Part shown: one piece after another, positions 1 to 6,717 of the stretch
Position numbering within the stretch: position 1 is the stretch's first letter
Layout of the letters: each line of letters begins with the position of its first letter
NCBI GenBank assembly: GCA_002495535.1
Contig: DAFX01000087.1
Location: 1-24,728 of the forward strand
Reading direction: 5' to 3'
Origin: Euryarchaeota archaeon UBA433
GTDB lineage: Archaea; Thermoplasmatota; Poseidoniia; Poseidoniales; Poseidoniaceae
DNA length: 24,728 nucleotides
Notes under the pieces: model-generated
What the model was told of the DNA's origin: nothing
The model's input: the letters and a program-made list of their open reading frames with translations, nothing else
Databases searched by the model: none
Translations under genes and position numbers: made by a program

Positions 1-13
1 AAGGGCTTGCCAT
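1..13 (-). other. Possible start of a further minus-strand gene
   Basis: Reading leftward, an ATG lies at 13..11, 27 bases after the stop of the membrane protein gene. It opens only four codons (Met-Ala-Ser-Pro) before the window ends. The position would suit a third gene in the same transcription unit, but nothing can be said about its product and the ATG may be chance. Confidence 0.15.
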
Positions 14-40
14 GGGCCGTATTGAACGCTACGGTCGTGG

Positions 41-751
41 TCACGTTTTCTCATTACGATTTTCGAGATCAAAACCGAAGGAAGCAAGCATCATCACCAG
101 GCTGAAAAACAGCAGGTACTCCGCTGGAGCTGCAATGTTGATGGCGTTTTGGGACATGTTCATGATTGCTGTACCGTCTCGAATTCCACCATCCAAGACA
201 TATTCCTTGACGGGCCTTGCAAGCGCCAGATGCATGACTAGGAGCGATACTCCTGCCACCTTAAGCCACGATTTGCGCACAACGTGCCCACGACTTGGTG
301 CTTCGAGCAACGAAGAATGGGTCGACCATCCCCAGAGATAACCTCCACCAAAGGTAATCATCGCAAAGAGGCTGTGTAAAATAATCTGGTCGTACATGTT
401 GAACCATGAGAGCAACACAAGGGACAACCCCGTCGCCAGACCTGCCCAAAGCGAAATACGGGCGTAGGTTGGCTTTGCAATGACGTCAAAGGCGTGCTTC
501 AACCGCATCGAAAGGGTGCACAACAGCAACCCAGAGAGGGTTAATCCCACGGTAAACACATACCGTTCGATGCCAGGATAATCCGATTCAGAAATGAAAA
601 ATGGGACGTCTCGGGCGTTCCCCGAGGCTGCGTGGATCAACATTGACAGCACAACTGTGCAAAAAATCACCATCCAAGTAAAGCGAAGCAACGTCCGATC
701 TGCTACCACGAAAGATCGAATTCTTACGCCTTCTTCGCCTTCAAGGTCCAT
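41..751 (-). CDS. Six-helix membrane protein, Frag1/DRAM/Sfk1-like
   Basis: This is an integral membrane protein of about 236 residues with six hydrophobic segments, at roughly 22-44, 65-84, 98-117, 124-143, 163-179 and 210-228. The first loop carries a Ser-Glu-Ser-Asp-Tyr-Pro stretch followed by Gly-Ile-Glu-Arg and an aromatic helix start. This resembles the P-x-E-R loop before helix 2 in the Frag1/DRAM/Sfk1 family, whose members also have six helices. The family call rests on that loop and the topology only, and no catalytic residues are evident. I chose the ATG at 751. A TTG one codon upstream is also in frame, but the ATG shares one base with the SDR stop (TGATG), a typical sign of translational coupling. 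The gene is therefore probably co-transcribed with, and downstream of, the SDR. The substrate or role is unknown. Confidence 0.7.
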   Translation of the reverse strand: MDLEGEEGVRIRSFVVADRTLLRFTWMVIFCTVVLSMLIHAASGNARDVPFFISESDYPGIERYVFTVGLTLSGLLLCTLSMRLKHAFDVIAKPTYARISLWAGLATGLSLVLLSWFNMYDQIILHSLFAMITFGGGYLWGWSTHSSLLEAPSRGHVVRKSWLKVAGVSLLVMHLALARPVKEYVLDGGIRDGTAIMNMSQNAINIAAPAEYLLFFSLVMMLASFGFDLENRNEKT

Positions 752-1779
752 CAAAGAAATTCCCTCACCGTATCATGTATGCATTCATCAAAACTTTTCC
801 ATTCGATGCCCAATTCTTCACTTGCCTTCTTGGAAGACAAATTTGCATCGCCTCTGAAATACCCCTTCACTGCCTTTCTCGTCATACGTCTTGGTGCACC
901 AAAGAGGCTCATCATCCAGTCTTGAAACACAACAATTGGCATGAAAAATACTGGAATTGCACGCTTCGGAGATTTTGTTTCAGGGTAGAGTTCTCGAATT
1001 CGTTTGCATACGGCAGCAACGGTTGAATTGTTGTGAGGCGCGACAATAAAACGTCCACCAGCCTCTTCGGTTTCGAATGCTTTACGATGGGCAATGGCAA
1101 CATCTGTCACGTGAACAAAGGCCATGGGGATCTTTGGAGCCATTGGAAACAGACCCTTCATTGCGTCATCAAACCATTCCACGCTCGGCGTGGGGCGCAC
1201 GAAGCCGCCTCCGAGCACGCCACCTGGGTTGATCACCCGAAGGTCCAACTCCAATCGTTCAGCAAGTTTCCATGCCAACCGTTCGGACTCCGTCTTGGCA
1301 ATAATGTAAGGTGATGTGCGTTCAGTTTGCCAGTCTGCTTCGGTTTTTTCCCTTCCTTTTGGCGTGGACCCAATCGCTGCAATGCTGGAGGTGTAAATGA
1401 CCCGTTGAATCCCAGCCTCCTTTGCAGCTGAAAAGAGATGCTGAGTGCCTTTGTTTGCCGTGTCGATGATCAAATTTGCATCGCCGCTTGTGGCATAAAT
1501 CGTGGCCGTATGAAACAAACCGTCACACCCTTTGAGGTGGGTTGCCCAATCATCAGCGTCCAACACATCAGCCTGCACCAATTCAAGTCGGTCCTCTGAG
1601 TTTAGGTCTGAAGCATGTTTACGAACATGATCGACCTTGAGCGGGTCCTCCAGATCTCTGATGGAACCCTTGACGTTGTAGCCCTGCTCAAGTAAATCTC
1701 GGACAATATGGTTGCCAATATGACCGTTCACGCCGGTGACAAAAATGGTCGTCCCCTTCGCCTCAATAGCATCGCTCAT
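751..1779 (-). CDS. NAD(P)-dependent extended SDR (epimerase/dehydratase, dihydroflavonol-reductase-like)
   Basis: This is a 342-residue soluble oxidoreductase of the extended short-chain dehydrogenase/reductase superfamily. The N-terminal Rossmann fold shows the nucleotide-binding TGxxGxxG at residues 15-22 (TGVNGHIG). It also shows an acidic Asp-Val-Leu-Asp after beta-4 (71-74), the Thr-Ser-Ser (130-132) catalytic serine region, and the YxxxK pair Tyr158/Lys162. The C-terminal part ends in a segment (sKkAseELGIEW) typical of the dihydroflavonol 4-reductase / 3-beta-HSD branch. Length is normal for that branch. The substrate cannot be inferred, although a sugar nucleotide, sterol-like or aldehyde substrate is possible. 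Its start faces cysS across 66 bases, so the two genes share a divergent control region. The downstream membrane protein overlaps its stop by one base, suggesting a two-gene operon acting on the same, perhaps lipid-borne, compound. Confidence 0.88.
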   Translation of the reverse strand: MSDAIEAKGTTIFVTGVNGHIGNHIVRDLLEQGYNVKGSIRDLEDPLKVDHVRKHASDLNSEDRLELVQADVLDADDWATHLKGCDGLFHTATIYATSGDANLIIDTANKGTQHLFSAAKEAGIQRVIYTSSIAAIGSTPKGREKTEADWQTERTSPYIIAKTESERLAWKLAERLELDLRVINPGGVLGGGFVRPTPSVEWFDDAMKGLFPMAPKIPMAFVHVTDVAIAHRKAFETEEAGGRFIVAPHNNSTVAAVCKRIRELYPETKSPKRAIPVFFMPIVVFQDWMMSLFGAPRRMTRKAVKGYFRGDANLSSKKASEELGIEWKSFDECIHDTVREFL

Positions 1780-1845
1780 GGGCGGTCCACGCGCTCGAGC
1801 ATCTTAACCTTCAAGTGAGGAGGGCCACACCCGAGACTGAATCCC

Positions 1846-3333
1846 ATGCCTATTCGCCTGCACGACACCCGCCGCCGTGAGAAAGTAGAATTCACGACCA
1901 TGGAGCCCGGAAAAGTGTCGATGTATGTATGTGGGGTGACTGTCTATGACCGATGCCATTTGGGCCATGCACGCTGTTATCTTGCCTTTGATTTGATTCA
2001 CCGTTGGCTCGAAGCCTCAGGCTTTGATGTGAAGTACGTTCAAAATTTCACTGACATCGATGACAAAATCATCGTCCGGGCAAACGAGTTGGATGGCGAC
2101 TGGAAGGCGCTTGTTGATGCTAACATCGAGGCCTACTATGAGGACATGGACGCTTTGAACATTCTTCGAGCCGATGAGTATCCTCGCTGTACCGAATATG
2201 TTGATGACATGATTCGAATCACACAAGATTTGATCGACAAGAACCACGCCTACCAAACAGACGATGGCGTTTACTTTCACATTGATTCTGCCCCAGAAAA
2301 GTACGGTGCATTGACCGGACAAAACATCGAGGCAGTGCGCTCTGGCGCTGGAGGGCGCGTGGTCGGGACTGGTTCTGGAAAACGCGATCACAAGGATTTT
2401 GCATTGTGGAAAGCGGCGAAACCAGGCGAACCAACGTGGGACTCACCCTGGGGACCGGGAAGGCCCGGTTGGCACATTGAGTGCACCGCCATGAGCATGG
2501 ATCACTTCGGTGCGCAGTTCGACATCCACGGTGGAGGGCATGATTTGCGATTCCCTCACCACGAGGCAGAGATCTTTCAAGGCGAATGCCACACTGGTTG
2601 CTCTCCCGTGGTCCATCATTGGCTGCACAACGGTTTTGTCAACATTGATGGGGAAAAAATGAGCAAATCCCTCGGAAATTTTTGGACCATTCGAGATATC
2701 CTTCAACAGGTGGATGCGATGGTGCTCCGCTTTGCCCTCGTCAACGCTCATTACCGTTCACCGATCGACATGAATGAGACATTGCTCAAGAATGCAGAGA
2801 AGAATTACAATAAGATCCTCGAAACGTACGTCGCTGCGCTTAAATCGCGTACCACTGAGGCGCCGATTGAACTACCTCAAGCCGATCTCACGTCGTCACA
2901 ACCCCTGTCAAAATCCCTCGGTTTGCTTGAGAAAATGGGTGAAGGCTTCGCCCAAGCTATGGATGATGATTTCAACAGCCGGGAAGCGGTCGCAAAGGTG
3001 CTTGGAGCCATCCGTGAAATGATGAAAACACTCAACAGCGATTTGGATGCGACGGACAAAGATGCCTTCGCCCATTACGCCGTCGATTGGCTTGAAGAGA
3101 CCGCAGGTGTCGTCTTGGGGGTCTTGCCATCTCGAGAAATGGCACTCGCTGAACCTGAAGAAGATCCAAGAAAGGCACAAATTGCGGAACAAGTCGAAGC
3201 TTTGTTGCTGGAGCGTACCGAGGCCAGGGCTACCAAAGACTGGCCACGAGCAGATGAGATCAGAGATACACTCAACGAGATGGGCGTGGTCGTTGTAGAC
3301 ACCGCAAACGGCCCGACTTGGGACCTAGCATGA
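1846..3333 (+). CDS. cysS: Cysteinyl-tRNA synthetase
   Basis: This is a class I aminoacyl-tRNA synthetase of 495 residues that charges tRNA-Cys with cysteine in the cytoplasm. The HIGH motif is HLGH at 38-41 and the KMSKS loop is at 271-275. The zinc ligands that select cysteine are all present, as Cys29, Cys213, His238 and Glu242, matching the family pattern closely. The C-terminal helical anticodon-binding part contains the RAtKDWprADeIRD segment typical of CysRS. The N-terminus (Met-Pro-Ile-Arg-Leu-His-Asp-Thr) begins exactly where family members begin, so the ATG at 1846 is secure. The gene is intact and full length. It is divergent from the SDR gene and convergent with the amidohydrolase gene, which ends 64 bases away. 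There is no obvious functional tie to its neighbours. Confidence 0.98.
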   Translation: MPIRLHDTRRREKVEFTTMEPGKVSMYVCGVTVYDRCHLGHARCYLAFDLIHRWLEASGFDVKYVQNFTDIDDKIIVRANELDGDWKALVDANIEAYYEDMDALNILRADEYPRCTEYVDDMIRITQDLIDKNHAYQTDDGVYFHIDSAPEKYGALTGQNIEAVRSGAGGRVVGTGSGKRDHKDFALWKAAKPGEPTWDSPWGPGRPGWHIECTAMSMDHFGAQFDIHGGGHDLRFPHHEAEIFQGECHTGCSPVVHHWLHNGFVNIDGEKMSKSLGNFWTIRDILQQVDAMVLRFALVNAHYRSPIDMNETLLKNAEKNYNKILETYVAALKSRTTEAPIELPQADLTSSQPLSKSLGLLEKMGEGFAQAMDDDFNSREAVAKVLGAIREMMKTLNSDLDATDKDAFAHYAVDWLEETAGVVLGVLPSREMALAEPEEDPRKAQIAEQVEALLLERTEARATKDWPRADEIRDTLNEMGVVVVDTANGPTWDLA

Positions 3334-3397
3334 GCACCTTGTGACCAACCTAGCACCAATCCGTTGGCTCGACGAATCACGAAGACGTTCTGTTCGA

Positions 3398-6190
3398 TCA
3401 GGTTGTGTCGTGATCTTCTGCCGTCTTTTCACCATCTTCCACTTCTCCGGTATCGCCGCCATCGTGCTTGTTGGCTCTGTTCGAGCGAGTTGTATTGTGA
3501 TCCTGTGCCTTTTCATCACCTGAATCATTGTTTGAGCCACCCTTGTCAAGTGGGGGTGGCGATGGAACAAAGACACTCGAGGCAGATGAGTCCTCTAAAT
3601 CTGATTCATCCCAAATCTTTTCGATCTTGGCTTCCTCACTCAGATTAAGTTCATCGCCACCAGTTTTACTGATCAAGAACAAACCGAGTCCCATGGCCAC
3701 GATAATCCCAACAAGTGCCATCAATGCCATATCCTTTACTTCATCAGGAGATGCAGCATCAGCATCCACATTTGAGTTCCCATCGTTTCCGTTTGGATTG
3801 GTGATGCATGGAGGTGTGCTTCCATCTTCGCACAATTCGACGTTGGTACCGCCGGTGTTGTCAGTGCCTCCGGTGTTGTCAGTGCCTCCGGTGTTGTCCG
3901 TGCCACCCGTGTTGTCATTACCGCCGGTGTTGTCGTTACCGCCGGTGTTGTCATTGGCGCCAGGTTCGTCGACTGGCAATGTGACGACTGCACCGGTACG
4001 ATCGCCATCATCGTCCATCTCGATGTTGTAATAGTCGTACAGTTCGCTGAGGTCGATGTGGGTGTTGGCCCATGAAGACCGATTGATGACGTCGAAGTAG
4101 CGTTCATCACCAGTGGTGAAGATCGGGTCGAGTGTCATGTTCTTGAGGTGCGAAACACCGTCTCGGTAGTCACCATCAAATGCATCGTCGAGGTAGGCTT
4201 GTACTTCCTCATCGGTCGACATGTCGGCAACTTCAGACCAGTGTTCACGAATGTCACTCAATTCATTTCGCATGGCCATTGATAGTCCTTCTTCGATGCT
4301 TGCAAAAGATTGGCTTCCGTCTACAACTGAAGTGGATGTGATGTCAACGACCTTTGAAACGCCCCCGCCTTGAATTGGTTCCCAATCGTCGCCCTTGAGC
4401 GAGGTCATGATGTCTTCATCTCCGAACAGGGCCTTTCCTTGAACGAGGGTGAGGCGGATATCCGCATCAATCGCTTCAATCAAGTTTCGATAAGGATCTT
4501 CGTGGAAGGTGTCGATGACGACCAAGTCAGCGATCATGCCTGCCTTGATTTGACCAACATAATTCCCCCATTTTGCTGCCTCAGCTGGATTTGAAGTGAC
4601 CATTTCTGCCATTTCATAATTCGTAAAGTGGTCGTTCATCACCTTCGTGTTCCACATGTCTGCGACCTTCAATTCGTGAAGGTTTGATTTCGATCCACTC
4701 GGTCCCCAATCGGGTGCGATGGAGATCTTCACGCCAGCGTTGTCTGCAGCACGAACGTCCGTTGTGTTGCCGTAGAGAAGGAGGTTGGAAAGTGGTGACC
4801 ACACCAAATTCGAGCCAACGGCAGCCATCTGTCCAAATTGCGAGGGGGTAAGGGCGGTACCGTGAATCACTACGGTTGGTTGTGCAAGGAGTCCTTTGCT
4901 GTTGAGCAAATCGAATTCATCCCTGCTTGTCTGATCAACGCCTTCGGACAAGTGAATAAACCACGCTTCGAGGTCTCCATCATTGAAGTCTGCAATCTTA
5001 CCGTCTGAGTTGTAATCAGATTCATACCATCCACATACGGCGCAGGTGACGATGTTGTCCTTGCCGAAATTGTACAATTCGACGTTTCGGGAAAGGGTGC
5101 TGTCCCAAGCATCGTTGCCTGATGGGGATCCTTGAACGGCTGTAACTCCGCCTGCGATGGCTTGAACTTCAGCGTACTTCATTTGCTCTGTGGCCATGCC
5201 CCATCGGTTGTTTTGTTGGACATTGTTCTTATTCCAAGTGATACTTGGTCCGTAATCGTAATTGTCGCCCCATTGCCCACGGTTGGTGTAGCCACCTTCA
5301 GCAGATTTTTGGTTCTCGTTTAGATGCACATCAAAGTCCCATAGAGGGATGTGATTGTAATGCATGTGGTTGTGCAAATCAATCAACCCAGGGTAAATGG
5401 TTCCCTCAGTTTCAATCACAGGTACATCGGTCAGATCAACACCGCTTGGGATGGAGGAGCCAGTGGACCATACGCCTGTGATTTCCCCATCGCGGACCAT
5501 CACATTCCCTTGATTGAGCACATTATCTTCACCAGTCATGGTGACCACACGACCCTTCAACAGGAAAGCATCGTTGGATGCAGGGTCTGGAATGTTGTAG
5601 CATCGAACGATGTTCATGGCGACTTCTGAATCAGCTCCTTCAGGTCCCCATCCGGGTGTCGGGCTGACCTTTCGTAATGCCCCTTCAGCGTCATAAACAT
5701 ATGATTCGCCATACCATGAATCCTTGGCAGGGTAGGACATCGAGTTCATCTGAACGCCCGTATCATCGCTGATGGTGACCGTGTCCCCATCAAAGTACGA
5801 AAGGAGAATGGTAGAATCCGCACTGAAGACGGAGATTCGTCCATCAGCGGGAATGGTGGTGTTCCAAGCAAGCTGGCAAGGAGGGCTACCACTCGTCACC
5901 GAGAGGATCCAATCCGAAACATCCACAGGCGTTGAGCCGCTGTTCCATATTTCGATGAATTGATCGGAATACTTTCCATATTCCCCGTCTTGGTTCCAAT
6001 CGACTGCCCCGTAGACATTTTGCGAAGTTTCATTTGAGACAAGATTGTTCGGGCTGATGAACAATTCAGAAATCACAATGGCACTTTCCCGGCCCTGTGT
6101 GGTGGTTTGATTCTGCTCCGAGGCGACCGACAAAGTCGGCAAAATCATCAGCAGAAACATTGCGATGGCAGCACAGCGTATGAGGCGCAT
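3398..6190 (-). CDS. Secreted, membrane-anchored amidohydrolase with lamin-tail domain
   Basis: This is a 930-residue exported protein. Residues 1-23 form a Sec-type signal peptide. Residues about 36-155 look like a lamin-tail (LTD) beta-sandwich, with ViSELFISP, then DQFIEIWNsGs and a DvSDWiLs strand. Residues about 205-600 form an amidohydrolase TIM barrel with composite beta-sandwich. Its metal-site candidates are His273 and His275 (DLHNH), His413 with Glu416 (IHLSEG), His443 (VIHGTAL) and Asp494 (IAPDW), followed by the SNPAEAAK...GQIKAGMIADLVVID signature. This arrangement fits the ATZ/TRZ-like deaminase/hydrolase branch, but the substrate is unknown. A GGNDNT/GGTDNT linker spans about 744-782, one helix spans 821-841, and an acidic, Ser/Pro-rich tail follows to the end. 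The catalytic part should sit outside the cell, tethered by the C-terminal helix. The gene is divergent from thioredoxin. Confidence 0.88.
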   Translation of the reverse strand: MRLIRCAAIAMFLLMILPTLSVASEQNQTTTQGRESAIVISELFISPNNLVSNETSQNVYGAVDWNQDGEYGKYSDQFIEIWNSGSTPVDVSDWILSVTSGSPPCQLAWNTTIPADGRISVFSADSTILLSYFDGDTVTISDDTGVQMNSMSYPAKDSWYGESYVYDAEGALRKVSPTPGWGPEGADSEVAMNIVRCYNIPDPASNDAFLLKGRVVTMTGEDNVLNQGNVMVRDGEITGVWSTGSSIPSGVDLTDVPVIETEGTIYPGLIDLHNHMHYNHIPLWDFDVHLNENQKSAEGGYTNRGQWGDNYDYGPSITWNKNNVQQNNRWGMATEQMKYAEVQAIAGGVTAVQGSPSGNDAWDSTLSRNVELYNFGKDNIVTCAVCGWYESDYNSDGKIADFNDGDLEAWFIHLSEGVDQTSRDEFDLLNSKGLLAQPTVVIHGTALTPSQFGQMAAVGSNLVWSPLSNLLLYGNTTDVRAADNAGVKISIAPDWGPSGSKSNLHELKVADMWNTKVMNDHFTNYEMAEMVTSNPAEAAKWGNYVGQIKAGMIADLVVIDTFHEDPYRNLIEAIDADIRLTLVQGKALFGDEDIMTSLKGDDWEPIQGGGVSKVVDITSTSVVDGSQSFASIEEGLSMAMRNELSDIREHWSEVADMSTDEEVQAYLDDAFDGDYRDGVSHLKNMTLDPIFTTGDERYFDVINRSSWANTHIDLSELYDYYNIEMDDDGDRTGAVVTLPVDEPGANDNTGGNDNTGGNDNTGGTDNTGGTDNTGGTDNTGGTNVELCEDGSTPPCITNPNGNDGNSNVDADAASPDEVKDMALMALVGIIVAMGLGLFLISKTGGDELNLSEEAKIEKIWDESDLEDSSASSVFVPSPPPLDKGGSNNDSGDEKAQDHNTTRSNRANKHDGGDTGEVEDGEKTAEDHDTT
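3852..3959. repeat. 18-bp tandem repeat, six units, inside the amidohydrolase gene
   Basis: Six consecutive 18-bp units begin at 3852, 3870, 3888, 3906, 3924 and 3942. The core on the plus strand is ccggtgttgtc followed by a variable septet. On the coding (minus) strand each unit encodes Asp-Asn-Thr-Gly-Gly plus Asn or Thr. The translated linker runs as three Asn-type and then three Thr-type units. The units differ mainly at the Asn/Thr codon and at wobble positions, so the array grew by duplication and has begun to diverge. It forms a flexible spacer between the enzyme and the membrane anchor. Confidence 0.95.
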
Positions 6191-6249
6191 GAACAGCCCT
6201 TAAGGTGCGGGCACATGAACTCGTCGGCGTGATTCATTGCGGTGGTATT

Positions 6250-6277
6250 GAAGAACCGCCTCCTCCGAGGCTTCTTC
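6250..6277 (+). promoter_or_regulatory. Hairpin covering the ribosome-binding site of thioredoxin
   Basis: GAAGAA (6250-6255) pairs with TTCTTC (6272-6277), and GCCTC (6258-6262) pairs with GAGGC (6267-6271). This gives 11 base pairs with a two-base CC bulge and a CTCC loop, ending directly against the ATG at 6278. The only Shine-Dalgarno-like string, GAGG (6267-6270), lies inside the stem. If the transcript starts upstream, this could limit initiation of thioredoxin translation. The pairing is seen directly. The regulatory role is inferred, and the sequence would be coding if the GTG at 6242 were the true start. Confidence 0.4.
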
Positions 6278-6658
6278 ATGGCTGCTGTGAACCTCACTGA
6301 ACCTGAATTTGCTGATACTATTGACAACAACTCAATTGTCCTGCTGGATTTCTGGGCAGAATGGTGCGGGCCTTGCAAGGCCTATGGACCGGTTTATGAG
6401 CGTGTGTCGGAAGAATTCCCAGACGTTGTGTTCGGAAAAATCGACACGGAGGCAGAACCCCAACTTGCTCAAGCGTTCAATATCCGTTCGATCCCAACAA
6501 CGATTGCGTTCAAAGACGGCATCGGCGTCTTCATGCAGCCAGGGGCTCTCCCAGAAGAGGCACTGCGAGACCTTGTGACCAAATTAGGCACCCTCGATAT
6601 GGATGAGGTGCGAGCAGAAATGGAAGCTCAAAAGGCCGCATCAGAATCATCTGAATGA
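6278..6658 (+). CDS. Thioredoxin
   Basis: This is a small cytoplasmic dithiol-disulfide oxidoreductase of 126 residues. The redox motif WCGPC is preceded by the usual DFWAE strand. The cis-proline loop is present as SIPTT, followed by the F-K-D-G turn. The fold is complete, and a short Ala/Glu-rich C-terminal extension of about 20 residues (AEMEAQKAASESSE) goes beyond the domain. I chose the ATG at 6278. An in-frame GTG at 6242 would add 12 residues rich in Arg and Leu that have no counterpart in thioredoxins, and GAGG stands seven bases before the ATG. It has no signal peptide. It is divergent from the amidohydrolase and 59 bases upstream of the CocE-like lipoprotein on the same strand, so the two may be co-transcribed. 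The reductant and partners cannot be told from the sequence. Confidence 0.95.
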   Translation: MAAVNLTEPEFADTIDNNSIVLLDFWAEWCGPCKAYGPVYERVSEEFPDVVFGKIDTEAEPQLAQAFNIRSIPTTIAFKDGIGVFMQPGALPEEALRDLVTKLGTLDMDEVRAEMEAQKAASESSE

Positions 6659-6717
6659 TGCAATTGCTTTCTACAGCAAACCAATGCGTTCAAAAATCAC
6701 GCAGTGTCCCGTGAACC

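Noticed and set aside
3852..3959. The 18-bp repeats as a possible CRISPR-like array.
   Set aside because: The units are contiguous without unique spacers, are in frame, and encode a linker.
3528..4031. A plus-strand frame encoding PPVLS repeats opposite the amidohydrolase.
   Set aside because: The repeats are only the complement of the 18-bp linker array, and the true frame on the minus strand continues into a membrane helix and a full enzyme.
6239..6250. The string GCGGTGGTATTG occurs both here and near 17896-17907, in two divergent gaps.
   Set aside because: Many 12-base matches are expected by chance in a window of this length, and the distances to the flanking starts differ, so it is not supported as a shared control site.
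6242..6277. A GTG start giving thioredoxin 12 more residues.
   Set aside because: The extra residues do not fit the thioredoxin fold, and the ATG at 6278 has a GAGG at suitable spacing.
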